A program made the position numbers and the translations under genes. The notes under the pieces were generated by a model, which did no database searches, was not told the DNA's origin, and saw only the letters and a list, made by a program, of their open reading frames with translations. From Platycnemis pennipes (lineage: Eukaryota; Arthropoda; Insecta; Odonata; Platycnemididae), in assembly GCA_933228895.1 (NCBI GenBank), contig OW121854.1, positions 53,362,609 through 53,426,608 on the forward strand: a stretch of 64,000 nt of DNA. Direction: 5' to 3'. Within the stretch, counting starts at the first letter, position 1; every line of letters begins with the position of its first letter. Below are positions 49,926 through 62,824 of the stretch, in pieces.

Positions 49926-49966
49926 GATGAAATGTAGCATACAACGCAGGGGTTCTTCATTTATAT

Positions 49967-51556
49967 TGTGACGGATTGGCCGTCTTATCTTTGTTTTTCC
50001 CTGGTCGCGCCTCCCGCGCGTCGGTCATTCCCGTCCCAAGCCAGGTCCCCGTTACGTAAGCGAGATGAACGCCTGCCTTTTTCTGCGTGGATATCTGGTA
50101 AAATGTTCCTTTGTCTTGTGCATTGGATTCCTTGAGAGTGAGGATCACGCCACTTGTGTCTACCCAGGTCATTGGGCAGTGTAAGCCGTGAATCTATTGG
50201 TGATTTTTGAATTGAAGTCACGTGTGATGGGGATGAGCGTTACAAGGAGGACGCCGACGGTGGAGTCGGGTGAGATATCAGTTGGCAGTTGGTGATTGGG
50301 AGTCGAGCAGAGAAGCTCAAGGTGTGCTGGTGAAGCCAGGCGAGAGTGTGGACGGAGAGAGAGGCGATAATCGGAGACGGAGATCACCACGACTTCCGCG
50401 AGGAATTGACAAAGTCGTTCCCTAGCGGTTTTTCCTGCGTTCTGCCCCAGAAGAGGAACCAGACGCAGCGGACCTCGATCCCGGCACCCCAAAGAGGAGG
50501 TGCGGTTTCGGGTAGATAAGGGTGACAGACCGCAAAAGGTAGCGGGTCGCCGCATCCCCGGAACCAAAGGTTGGACGAGTTCCTTTCAGTCGGAAGGTGC
50601 ATTATTTCAACAGGAGTTGTTGAATTCCGTTCTCCACGCCACCATACCGAAAACTCAACGGTGCAGTCTCTCCGCGCTGGATTTCGCCGTCAAGCTCCAC
50701 ACCAGCTCACACATAAGTATCGCCACACCCGTATTTCCCCAAGCCTAAGTGGTTTCAACCCTCTTATTCACGCTTCCCCACTGTGAAACCCGTGTGCGCC
50801 AGAATAAGTGGTGTACGAGATATCCAAACTGAGTTAAAGTCCCTTCAGGTCAAGAGAAGAGTCAAACTGATCCCAAGAGTGGACAATCATAGTCCCACGG
50901 GACCATATTTCTGTATCACTTACTCCCGTCCTCATCATTAGTATTCATAAAAGGACGAGGAGCGTGTAATTCTTTCCATTTAGTAGTTTATTTTATTCTA
51001 TTTTTTCATGCTTGGTCATTTATTTGGACAAAGTGTTACAGGGTTATTATTTCATTGTGGTTAATTTCGTTCCATTTATGTCTCGCCATTCATTCGCATC
51101 TTCATCCCTCATTAGTCATTAAGACCTGTGTTATTTAGCTGTAGAGTGCCTTCGTGTTCATTTTCATGCTCATTTCAGTGAATAAATGTTACTTGTGTTA
51201 ATTGTAAAAACAAGGCAGATGTTCATTCTTACGCTTCGCGTAATTTCTCCCGCGCTCACGTCATACGGCCCTCACTGTTTTACCGTCCGCCCTGGCTTAA
51301 AGTCCCCCCGACCCTCGAACAATTTGGATCGTCCTTGCTTTGCTGGCTGAGCTGGTCCGATGCCGCGGTTTTGAGGTGGCGCCCTTCTCAAACACGCGAC
51401 AAAGGTCGCGATATCCCTTTTTCTCAAAACCATTTCCCACCCGGGAAAGTCCGAAGGAGACGAGGTGTCGAGGCAAAGGTAAGGGTTCCAGTACTCGAAG
51501 GCGTAAGGACTGCGGCGAGTCAACGGGCAAAGGAGAATCAAGCCCGTTCCGTCACA
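49967..51556 (+). mobile_element. Solo LTR of an LTR retrotransposon (probably Gypsy-like)
   Basis: The 1,590-bp unit starts TGTGACGGA and ends TCCGTCACA, a 9-bp perfect terminal inverted repeat with the TG...CA ends expected of an LTR. ATAT flanks both sides (49963-49966 and 51557-51560), matching a 4-bp target duplication as in many Gypsy elements. The interior is GC-richer than its surroundings, has no gag/pol sequence and carries an AATAAA at 51181 on the + strand, which suggests the orientation. A solo LTR left by recombination between two LTRs is the simplest reading. A non-autonomous DNA element with 9-bp TIRs is a less likely alternative. Confidence 0.75.
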
Positions 51557-51560
51557 ATAT

Positions 51561-53915
51561 CTAACATCTTCAGTGAACCTATCCTCTCTAAATGCTTGCT
51601 GGAGATTGAATCAGTATTTTAACCTCCGATCTGATTTTGTTTGTGAACCTAATTACTCTATTAATTTATACTATGCTAAACCTATTGTACACGACTTAAT
51701 GAGCTTGGCTGTTCTACAATATACATTGTTCCTTTCTGTAATCAAACATAATTCATTTGGATCCCGTACACTGTCTGCATATTGAAGGCGGAACTTAAGA
51801 TGTATTTTGAACTCTCGTCACATTTTCCTAGCACCCTTTTAATTGGCCTATCAAGGGATCCACTGTTTACCCACACAAAGCACGCAGAGCTGAATTTGTA
51901 GTGATCCCCACATGGCACTCAAATAGGGTCTTCAAAAATCTCCGGTACCTACTGCCGACATAACACCCGGGCACTTAAGATAGGAACACAAGCCACCATA
52001 ATAAACCCAATCCTTTTAATCGCTCGTTTGAAAGAAACGTTTTTACCGAAGTTTGGGGTTACAATCTACTGTGGTCTTTTTTTCAAGCCTTGTGAACTCA
52101 CCTAATACACTATAGGGATATGATGTTTCATTTAGTATCACATGAGAGATATTATTTTGGATTTTAATTTTTTTATAGCTGCTGAACTTTGCCTAATGTG
52201 AAGCTAATGTTTGGCCTGTAATATTTCAATATTAAAATTTAATGTACTCTGTCGTTTTTTTCAGTAGTATAAGTATACTTTCCTTGGAATTTTATTCCAT
52301 GTTCATAGCTGGACTAGTACATTAACCCGTTTAAAGTGGTTTTATTGGACTTTTATATTAATGATTATGTTCTTATTGGTATGCAATTAGATAAAGTAAA
52401 TTGAGAAATTATAAATGTATGATATTTTTGACGTTTTCTACTGTTAATGAGAGGGTTATGGACGTCCTGCACGCAACGATATGAACAAAAACATTGTATT
52501 ACACGTATTTTCATTTCCACGTGGAATACTACAGGTGATTCGTAATTATGCTGATCATACGGATAATTGATGGGAACTACGATTACCATTTTAAGAACGG
52601 ACGGCCTCCGTCCATGAGAATCATTTATTCTATTCAGTTCAGATGAGTATTTTTCCAAAATCTGTTATTATGAATCTAAACATTATTTTCACATGAATGA
52701 CCTCAGGTACTTGTGACATTGTAGTGAGAAAAGAGAAAATGTCACTAACGATAGGTGTATTTTTCACGGTCCAGTGGTGAAATGTGTATTTCGTCCAGAG
52801 AGACACCTCTTTTCTCTTCATTTTCCAACATGATTCTTCTTAATGAGATGCTTGCCTTTTTATTTGGTTACCTACTCTTTTCTTCGTTAACATGGCTTCT
52901 TTGCCTTTTTCTGGTCCCTTAAGGGGTCTTCAGATTAAATTTAACCATGTCTTTTCAGTAGCTCCTCTCTACTTGTTAATCCGAACTTACGGTTTTGGTA
53001 TACCCTTGCCTCCAAACATTTCGCTTTAGCCAAAATGGGTACATAATGACCGCAAGTCTTATCATCCAGTGTTCGCTATGTTCTCGGTTTTCTGCTTTTA
53101 TCATTAATTTTATCCAATTCGTTACTTGAGGTATGCTGAAATGAGATATATGTAATGAAAGTGGTTTTAATTCCTCGTTTTCTCTTCACGTCAGCTATAA
53201 AGGATTATCTTGCCCTTCACCGTTGGATATCTGTAAGACATGCAATTGGTTGTTCTCCTTTAGATTGATTTTCTCTATTGACTGTTCCTTTAAGACTAAG
53301 GAGAGAATTTAAAAGAGCATCCTGTTATCATTTTCATTCATTCATAAAAGTAGAGTTACAAAGTAAGTAACAGAAAAATAAGTAATTGCATGGAGTTTGA
53401 AGATTCCCCCTCCTTCGCTCACCCTTCATGGCTTTCGTAGATAATATGGTAATTTTTAAAAATGATTTCGTCTCCGTTCTTGTTGCTCGAATTAATACCA
53501 TAAAAACGGCTTCTTATTGATTGTTTCTTTGATCCATCTTTATGAACAGTAGCTGATTTGAAGTAAATTTGAATCTAATGAGTGCCACATTTGGTTGTCT
53601 CCTTTGGAACACCGAGGGGATTCCCTTGAAATCAGGAAGGCAGAGTTTGCTGACTTCTTGGCCATTCCCTGTGGTGTCAATACTGGTACGCAAAACCACA
53701 TTTTTCTTTGAAAACTTTCCTTTCGTTACTTATTTGACGTTATATTTCCTCCTTTTTTATGACGAATGTCTCTTTCTAATTCACCTTGACGGCCTTAAGA
53801 GATACAAGTACCTAGCGTTTATCCCGAAATCAATCTTTCTTACACCTGTTTAATGAAAAGAAAATCACTGCATTAATTCTATGGATTGGTAAAAAACTCT
53901 TTGCTTTGCCAGGAT
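51561..53915. other. AT-rich stretch, no gene seen
   Basis: About 2.3 kb. The ORF at 53569-53853 (94 codons) is open but unrecognised. Confidence 0.5.
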
Positions 53916-53917
53916 TG

Positions 53918-54655
53918 CCACGTGAAATAATGGGTCAATCTAACCGTAGACTGGGATTCATCAAAAGAGTATTGGGTAAATGTGACAAACATGTACGAGA
54001 AATCAGCTACTTTTCCCATGTTAGACCTCATTTGGAATATGCTGCCAGTGTATGGGATCCCTACGAAATCGGTATAAATAATGAACTTGAACGTGAGCAG
54101 CGAAGATCGTCAAGATTTGTAAAGGGACGGTGGGATAACCTTTTATTAGCGTAACCAGTATATTAAATGAATTAAATTGGGAATCATTGTCAGATCGCAG
54201 GTTGAAATTTAGACTTAATCTCCTAAATAAATTCCAAAATAATGTTTTCAGTAACGACGTTAAAAATAATTTGCGAACCCCAACTTACTATGGCAGACTG
54301 GACCCAAATTACAAAATTAGAGAAATTGATTGCCGAACTGACAGATTCAAAATGTCCTTTTTTCCTCGTACAATTAGGAAATTGAATAGCGGTAAATATG
54401 TCCAATACGAGTGATTGAACCCATAGCATAGATAGTTGTATGCATGTGTAAGGACTTGAAGGTAACCCAAATAACAGCACGTTTTTGCATGCGTAGTTTC
54501 CTATTTTTATCTTCTTAAATATTGCAGTTTAGACTAATATATTAATACTAATTCTTTTAAATGCATGTTATTTATTGCATGTTTGGTGAGAATTCACCCC
54601 CTGCCACACACCTTTGAGGTGGCTTGCAGGGTGTAATGAGGATGTAGATGAAGAT
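53918..54655 (+). mobile_element. CR1/L2-like LINE, best 3' copy
   Basis: The first reading frame gives NRRLGFIKRVLGKCDKHVRE, then SHVRPHLEYAASVWDPYEIG, then NELEREQRRSSRFVKGRWDN (53936-54142). This is the familiar RPHLEYA(S/A)SVWDP region after the reverse-transcriptase domain of CR1/L2-group elements. After a frameshift near 54150 the frame continues with SDRRLKFRLNLLNKFQNNVF, then RTDRFKMSFFPRTIRKLNSG, and stops at 54412. A UTR of about 180 bp, a terminal stem-loop (54597-54632) and a GATGTAGATGAAGATAG tail follow. The reverse transcriptase and endonuclease are absent. It serves as the reference for the five other copies in the window. Confidence 0.85.
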
Positions 54656-56125
54656 AGAAATCTGCCTACTGCGGATGTGCAAGAGTATTTCTCTTGCAAT
54701 GAGTGGAAAGTGCTTTATTTAAATTCGAAATAGTGAATGGTAATATCCGTTCGGTACATGCGAATTTGAATAAAGAAATCCTTTACACCCTTTACTCACC
54801 ACTAGAATAATGACAATATGTATTTTAAATATTCTTAATTACTACCACGGATTAATTAGTAGTCACTTTGTTGGGAGATTATGATGTAAATTTTAGTCTT
54901 GCACCCTATTAGCAGACGGATGCAAAGACTTTCTAGCCGATTCCTGTGAATGCACATTGATCCTCAAGCACTGAATATTGAGCGCATTAGGAGTAAGAGC
55001 TCGCCACGGAGGGAGGTGGGAAGACCTCATCCGGTCGTGGACCCGGAGATGACGTCGACGAAGAGCTCTTTGGTGGGAAATGCATTGGTTTGCTCAGTGG
55101 GAAATCCCACCGGAGGGCGATGACTTTCGACCTTGGCACTCCGTGAGACATTTCCGTGCTCCGGGTATTGAGCAAAACTACCTCGCAATTATCTTTCAGT
55201 CCCTTCCACGTAGCTTGGATACGGAAGTGTATTTGCGAAGTTAGGTCCATGCCTGAATGGCGTGTACGGTGTGACGCAGTCTATCATCCGTTAAATTTTC
55301 TGGGGAGCACGTCTCAATGCCGTGCGGCGTTTGAATGCGTACTAGCACCTTCTACATGCAGTTCCTGATTCGAAAGTTCTTGATAACTCTTCGAACTTAT
55401 ACTCCGAACTTCGAACGGTAACTGTCAAAACAACTTGCTACCCAGCTATACCCAAGCCTCCTCTCCGGGTTTGCCACATGTTATTAGCTTATCGCATAAT
55501 AATGTCAGGGACAATGGATTTCAAGTTGTGAATTCAAGGTATGGGTTCAGCACTATTTCGTTTAAAATTGGTCAACCTGCGTATCAACTAAGGTGAGTGA
55601 TATGCAACCAAAATAACCACAGTATAACTAACACAGGAATATGCTCACGGCGAAAATAAAACATTGTACTACGTTTTAACAGGATTCAGTAAGAAAGAGG
55701 ACTCAGTTCCTGAAATATTTTGAGTGGAATGCAGAAAAATTTTCAAACTCAAAGCGTCCAAACTTTTGTTTACGTCATATTAGCAGAATTCGTCATCATC
55801 AGAAATCAAAAACCCATGCTTGGCTCAATGAAGCTCTCAACTTGATTTTTTTCTACATCCTACTTGCTGCATACTTGCAATTTGCCATTTTTCCAATTCA
55901 TTTGCCATACAGCGGTTTTCCGTGGCCGTTTGAGTGCTATCTAACAATCCAAAGCTGAAAAGAAAACATTATTACTCATTGTGGTGCCTGGTTTTCATTG
56001 GTTGATACGATTTGTTTATACGTGGAAAATAGTAAAGCGTATCTGATATAGGATGAACAGTTAAAAAAATTGAAAGATAGAGACACGCCGGTGATTTATG
56101 TGTAATATACGTCTGTAAGACTTTC
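54656..56125. other. Unassigned stretch with a GC-elevated patch
   Basis: GC-elevated at about 54995-55370, with inverted pairs such as AGAGCTCTTT and GGGAAA...TCCCAC. ORFs on both strands are short and unrecognised. Confidence 0.4.
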
Positions 56126-56131
56126 CGTCTT

Positions 56132-56668
56132 GACTTAGCTGATAACGGACATCAAGCGAAGAATAGCACAAGCTAAGGGGGCTTTTATGAAGAAGAGGCA
56201 ACTATTCTGCTCCAAAAACCTATGGCTGCAAACAAGGAAGCACTTCAACAAAAAAATTCGTATGGAGCGTGGCACTCTATAGATCAGAGGCATGAAACAT
56301 CGAGACAGCAGACCAACAAAGAATTGAAGCCTTCGAAACATAGTGCTGGAGGAGATTGTTTAAGATTAAATGGACTGATAAAGTGAGGAACGAAGAGGTG
56401 TACAGAAGAGCAGATGAAGAAAGGACAATATGGAAAAGAAGAACCAGATGGATTGGACATACCTTGAGGCACAACGAATTAGTTAGAAATATAATAGCAG
56501 GGAAGATGAAGGGAAGGTCCAGCTAGGAAGACCAAGGTATGTACAAATATATAGGCCAAATAAAGGACGTGAAAGAGAGAACATACCAGGGCGTGAGAGA
56601 ATTAACACTGAATAGGGCAAAATGGAGGGCTGCAGTAAACCAATCCTAGGGTTGAAAGACTGATGATG
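56132..56668 (+). mobile_element. RTE-like LINE, diverged C-terminal fragment
   Basis: A 5'-truncated copy of a different subfamily from those at 10-11 and 42 kb. It reads ITDIKRRIAQAKGAFMKKRQ (56143-56202), then remnants of the WSVALY/SEAWN region, an RRLFKIKWTDKVRNEEVYRR block (56353-56412), GHTLRHNELVRNIIAGKMKG, and a family end CAGTAAACCAATCCTAGGG with GACTGATGATGATGACG at 56658-56674. Stops and frameshifts are frequent. Confidence 0.78.
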
Positions 56669-56679
56669 ATGACGTCTGT

Positions 56680-59600
56680 AAGAATAAAAGCTAAATTGAT
56701 CGATGTTATTTAACCTGCATTAGATGTTATGTTTCCTATTTTCATCGACAGCCAAAGATATGGTATTTGGTTATCTTGGATTAATAGCAATCAGTGCTTC
56801 AAGCCACTTTTATTGAACCACCCAACGAAAAGAACTGAAGGACTGTCAGTAACAAATTCCGCTGAGCGAGAAGTGATACGAAAAATTGCGGATTTACGCC
56901 GTCGACGGATATTGCGAAGTTGACGGGAGATATTACGCTTCCACGTGAGAAAGATCTCTGTAGGGCAGAGGTCATGAACATCTGCGTATATTTTCTGAAG
57001 GGAACACGAGAGAACGGTGCCACCCGCAGACATTGGATTCTTGTCATCAGCATCTTCGCGCAATTTTATTTATGTAGAGAAAATTATTTCATCTCCAACT
57101 CAAATATTTTTCATTTGAGTCATAACTTGGATGAGAAAGGTGATGGAAATTTAGAAATAAATGGGAAGGGAGCAGCGCTTGACGCGTTAAAGTGAAACAT
57201 TGTGACTTTGTTTAATGTGGCTTCACGTCAGTTAAGCGTTTCTATCAATAGATACTGACAATGTGAGGTTTTGGATGCGCACAATGTAATGTAAAAACGA
57301 ATAAATCATCTCTTACCTTTTTAACCATTGAATTTCTTCTTGACGATATATATTTCCCCATTAGAATTGTTCTTTATATAAGAAAAAACTCAAGATTTTT
57401 GTTTCTTTATTCTGTGTACGTATTGAGAGAGACTTTTTGATGTGTCTGGCTGGAAAAAAATGAATTTTCTTCTCAAAACATAAAATAGGGAATGGAAAAT
57501 ATATCGAAAAAAATCCATTTTCATGTCTCCATTTTTCTATTTTTTTGTGCGACTGTTTCTTTTGACGGAAAATGCTGCTTGTGAAAGAATTTAATTAACT
57601 TCTGAGTTATTCTGTGAGGATGTTGTTTCCGTTCCTTGAAGTGAAAAAGAGATGTAAACTTATAGTCTCTGTTAGCTTACTCAAAGGCCGTACTTCGCGG
57701 AAACAAAAGAGGTCCCGAAGAAAGAATTTAGAGCGTTTGCATGTACCTGTTTTGGAGATGAGTAATGAAATGTGTTTTAATTCTCGTTTCCAGTTTATTC
57801 TAAAAAAGTCTTCATTATTCCATGAGTCATCGTTAAAATGAAATTTTAGTTGTATTTACATGCTGATTAGCTATAAATAATAGCTATAGAGAGCGTTACG
57901 TTCTATTATTTAATCCTCAATAAAATTGGAATACATTATGCAAATATGCTTGCGTTAATGTTGAGCTTCAATTATTAAAATATTGTAATAATAATTATTA
58001 ACCTTGACATGAAGTTAGTGCTTAATGGATTAGAGTGGCATCACGAATTGAATTAAAACGTTATCAAACTACTAATGATAATTAAAATTGTTTTAAAGTA
58101 TCAGTTTTGAGGATTGATATTTTATTTGTTACATTAAATTAAAAAAATATATGTTATGTTATTTTTAATCAAAAATATTTATTGTTCTTCATTAGTTAGT
58201 GCAGGTCAGTAAATGTAAGAAATGGGAGAGATATTTGCCATTTCAAATAGTATTTAGGCCTAACATACCTAGGTAAGCATGGGTTGGATGAGTAACATTT
58301 AAATAATTTAATGCTACTTTAATGTCCAGCTAGTAGGTATTGAGCTCAAATACAAGGATATTATGGTTTAATTACCTTGGACAAATATCACATTACCAAT
58401 AGCTATAAGGCGTTCTCATGGGCTATGAATAAAGACATTTTGGAGCAGCTTATAAAGAGTCCATGAAGCACCTTTTTGGCATAAAATAAGGAGGTGTTTT
58501 CTATGTAAATAAAATAAAAATAACTCAGAGTTATTCCATATTTTGGCTATGGAGAAGCATGGAAAGAATAAGGAGGAAGAAGTAACTAATTGTAAGCCAA
58601 ATACAATGGCTATTCTGGCACCTCGCTGAAAATGCGAAGTAAAATTAAACCTATCCCGTTAGGCTGTGTTTTCACAGGGCTAAGATAGGTTACATGTTTC
58701 GATATAACTTGGGCATAACCTAATCTTATTATCAGCTTATAATCTAGTTTTTATCAGCAAAGAATGGAAGATGAATGGGCAGATTTGATGAACGTAGCAG
58801 TTAAATTAGGGAGATCATCTGGTTAGGCTGTCATACCTGAATTACGTGGAATTGCGTCTTTTTGTTTCATTCATGTCAATTGCGAATTACATTTTTTCTC
58901 AAAATCTCATAATGTTGACACCCTCACCTAAAAATCCTTGCTACTATATTTTGTGTTCAAGAATTTCATAAGAAATGCAGGTGTCCTAGGGAAAGGAGTT
59001 GGCCACCTACCCTGAGTGTGTGAATTTGACACGCAAATGGCTTACTACGGGGGAACTGTATTCTCACCTATCACAACCCAACCTTTGGGTTGATCACTGA
59101 TATATTTTCTATATGCAACCTATAAAAAATAGGACGTTACCCTTCAATTGATCATGTAAATTATATCATGCGCATGACCATATCCGCATATTCATGCGTT
59201 GTGTAAACTGAAAATTTCTCGCATAAAAATTCATTCGCATGATTCTTTGAATTATTGCATTTAACGAGCGCAAGACATCCGTCTTTGTTTTATGAGTGGG
59301 TACAAGAGGAATCAAATTAAAAAGGCATGTATTAATGAAACATTGGTACAGAACGATATCCAATGAGCTATATTCTTTTATGATTATCTAATTTATTGGC
59401 TTTTCCATGGAGTAAAACCTATGTATGATTTTATATTATCCTTAAAAGTAATATTAATGGTCATGCAGCTTGTGATGTTCTTCAATTAATCAGGATTTCG
59501 GAGAATTTGGAGTTTACTTTAATAAATTTTATGTAGGTATCCGATTATTTTGATTATTTTGTAGCTAATTATCAAACAACACAATATTAGAAGAGAAAAT

Positions 59601-62090
59601 AGAAACAAGAACTGAAAAAAACACGTAAATATTATAATTGCACTTTTCCGTTGGATTTATGCCATTCATGAGGATTTCATCTAACTGTCGTTTCTGATCA
59701 CAATTGCCACAAAAAACGCAAAAATTAAAACCAATATCAGTATATAAGCTTGGAAAAGTTCTCTTCCTTATTCGCATGGATACTAATGCACACTGTAAGA
59801 GTAATTAAACTGATCGTAACTTAACTAATCAATGTGGAGTATCAGGAAATTTTTTGTTTATGGACATTACTTTCTAGCTAAAAATGTTAACGTGGCAGCT
59901 AGCCGGATTCGAATTGTAAAATATCTATATAATGATAACCATGTAAATTTAAGGGTGAATAGGAAATATTCCTCTTATCATAGGAAATATCCGTTGTAGT
60001 TTAATATATTACAAAATTGCTTCAGTGTCTTCCGTAGAAATTATGGTAGGCCTCACAGTCCTGCAATAACAGTTAATTTTCAATCAAGCCTAGCATAACT
60101 TTTCCTGTATTTCTCCTCTTTCATTAGTCTCATACTAGCGCTCTAAGGCAATATTGTGCCTGGCGCCATTGAAATGGGCCCTGTAGCGGTGAATGTTATA
60201 TTAAGCCATCCATTATTAATTGACCTAATTCACTATGTAAGAACATAAACCTCAGTCTCTAGAAAGACCCACTTCATGGCTATTATAATTATTACGTGGA
60301 TACAAGGCCCTACTTCGTCAATCGCGTAAATATCAGGCGACGAAAACAAACCATTCCAACCGTCAAAATAGTTGCGTTGGTCCGAGGTGTCCCGTGAATC
60401 GATATGTACTATCGATAGGCATACCATTGCGCTCGATCTCATTTCAGGCAATTCAAGGAATTGATTCTTACTATCATTTACTGTGCAGAACGCCCTTAAG
60501 CGGAAGCTGTTTTAGGTCATCACTTAAATTCATTCGTGAATTAATTCATTCGTAAGGTCATTCGCCGTGTAAAACGACCTTTAGATAGAATGAAATAAAT
60601 ACCAATCCTCATATTTAATGCATACGAGGTAAATCATCACTGTTAAGTGCAAGCAAGAAAACAGACGTGGAGTATCAACTGATCGCGTAATTATTCCCAG
60701 CCGAAATAACTATTTTTTGGTAAATAATAATAAATAGTCAATGTTTGTAGAACTAAGTGAAGGAATGATTAGTTAGAAATTTTAAAAAATTCTGAATAAT
60801 ACCACACACAATAAGGACACCTTGAAAATTAAAAGTTTGCGCAGTAGCATTTTCTGAACAATATATTACTTAATATTACTAGTCAGATAAATATTGTGTA
60901 GGACAGTTATTGGATGCAAGACTAGAAATATTTTTACTCTTAGTGCTGACACCTTATGCGGCAATGAAAATCTTGTGTGCTTCATGTTTGTCTTGGTAGC
61001 ATCATGAACATATTGTGTAATTGTGTATTTATTCTCTTTTCCAACCATCTTAATTTTTGTTTAACCTCAACTTGATCATGATGCATTATAAAGCATGCCA
61101 TGCGTTTGAAACATGGGGTAAATCTGATACAATTGTTCTATAACATATAAAATATGAAAATAATATATAATAAACGAAAATATTACTGACTTAGTAATAG
61201 TTAATCCTCATTGCAGAGTTACTCGCTGATTTTCACTTCGCTTGAGTTTGATTAATTTCAAGTAGCGGCGTGCAAGAGTGTCTCTTGATAGGAATCCACA
61301 GTAGTGACAGCCTTTTAGAGAAGTGTGGCAATTTGATCACATTTGTCTTACCGTAGTTTTTGTCTATTTTGATCCTTCGTTGTGGATCTCGTCTTCCAAT
61401 GACGTGCAACTCATCAGTGAACCCATTTGCGAACTCTAACGGATGGATGATAATAATACGTAAGGAAAACACTAAAATGAGATTCTCGATAGCAAAACAT
61501 ATAATGATATTTTAGATATCTACACTCATTTTTTCATACTTAACTTATCTGCTGAAAATATTTTTTACTAAAAGGAAATTTACGGAAAGAGAGTACCATT
61601 ACGCTTTATCTAAGATTATCAAGTACTTAATACTCTTTGCGCCCAAACGTGGTTCTATCCTTGAGTTCAGTTTTTGGGCAATGTAATTGATCGCAATAAA
61701 TTGTGATCAATAAGAAAATTACGCATAAGTTGAGGGAAAGTGAGAATTTTCTTTATTGCAAAAATAATTTAATAGTTGTATTAAATTATTGTTACTATGA
61801 TTTAGTTTGAAATGAAATCCAACAGATAACTTTATTCGAAGTGGAGTATTAAAAAAGAGTAATACCGCATTTCTCTATTGAGTATGACATGTCGTCCAAT
61901 TTATATTGAACCTGCTGATAAGTTTAGTACGTGCATTATTATTCACAATTTATGAGAGCCTATATCAAAGGTATGCCATTTCAAAGAGGAGTTTCCTAGG
62001 AAAAAGAGGTGTTAAATAGAAATATCTGAGGTTTTCTTTTATTATTTCGCTGAAATATCATTTCACATTCACATTCGAACGATCATTACC
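56680..62090. other. AT-rich stretch, no gene seen
   Basis: About 5.4 kb of mostly AT-rich DNA. The only patch of higher GC is 56830-57060, where overlapping minus-strand ORFs (56791-57063, 56799-57053) are open but match nothing I recognise. I see no RNA gene or transposon ends. Confidence 0.5.
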
Positions 62091-62095
62091 TCAGT

Positions 62096-62521
62096 GTGCC
62101 CTCAGTCTTCCCTTTGTACCTTTGGGTAGTAGTTTTCAAAAGAGCGATCTCCAAAATCTTAATTCCGTCAGCAATGGGCGAAAGTAGATGTTTTCGGGCG
62201 ACTGGGCTTCTTAGAGAAGTGAAGCAGAGAGAAGTCGGAAGCTGGAGTCCCTACCTTCCAAGAGTATCAAGGGAATCGGAGGACGGCTCAAACAGCTCAA
62301 ACGAGCGTTCCGTGAGAGCTAGTAGAAAAGAGCCCTCCGAATGGGGAGATGGCAGATCCATTGCCTACGAGAACGAATACATTTTCCTAGCTACTTTGAC
62401 ATTCAATGTAAACCGTTTCAACCCACCTAAGCTCATGATTAGACTTAGAGATCAAATTCAAACAAGTTGCTCAATTTTTGGTCACGCTGAAGCAAGATTC
62501 TGGTGGTTTGATTGGATGTAG
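62096..62521 (+). other. 141-codon ORF, unrecognised
   Basis: The least composition-biased of the longer ORFs. It has mixed residues, including a charged Ser/Arg/Glu-rich middle (residues about 45-85). I see no domain, signal peptide, splice pattern or related copy. It could be part of a host exon or chance. I give no function. Confidence 0.15.
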
Positions 62522-62824
62522 AGAGATCCTCCCTTATTTCGTTTTTAACGTCACACATTTCATTTTGCCAAGCAAATATCAGTATTTGCGGGGTATTCCG
62601 AACACATATGGGCTACCATCCATTTTAAATCGATTTCTAAAGCAATTCATAAAAGAACAGTTATATTGGAGCAACAATATCTTACATGCTTCTGTGTTCT
62701 AGAAGTTGTGGACACGCATTTTCAACATGCACCTAAATTGATGATTTTTCGTTATATTGCTTGCATAAGAATATTGTAATGACCTAAGCTTATTTTCGCA
62801 GATAATGTAGCTCAATTGATAATA

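Noticed and set aside
56791..57063. Overlapping minus-strand ORFs suggesting a coding remnant next to an RTE fragment
   Set aside because: No motif of a reverse transcriptase, endonuclease or host protein could be recognised, and both frames are open without preference.
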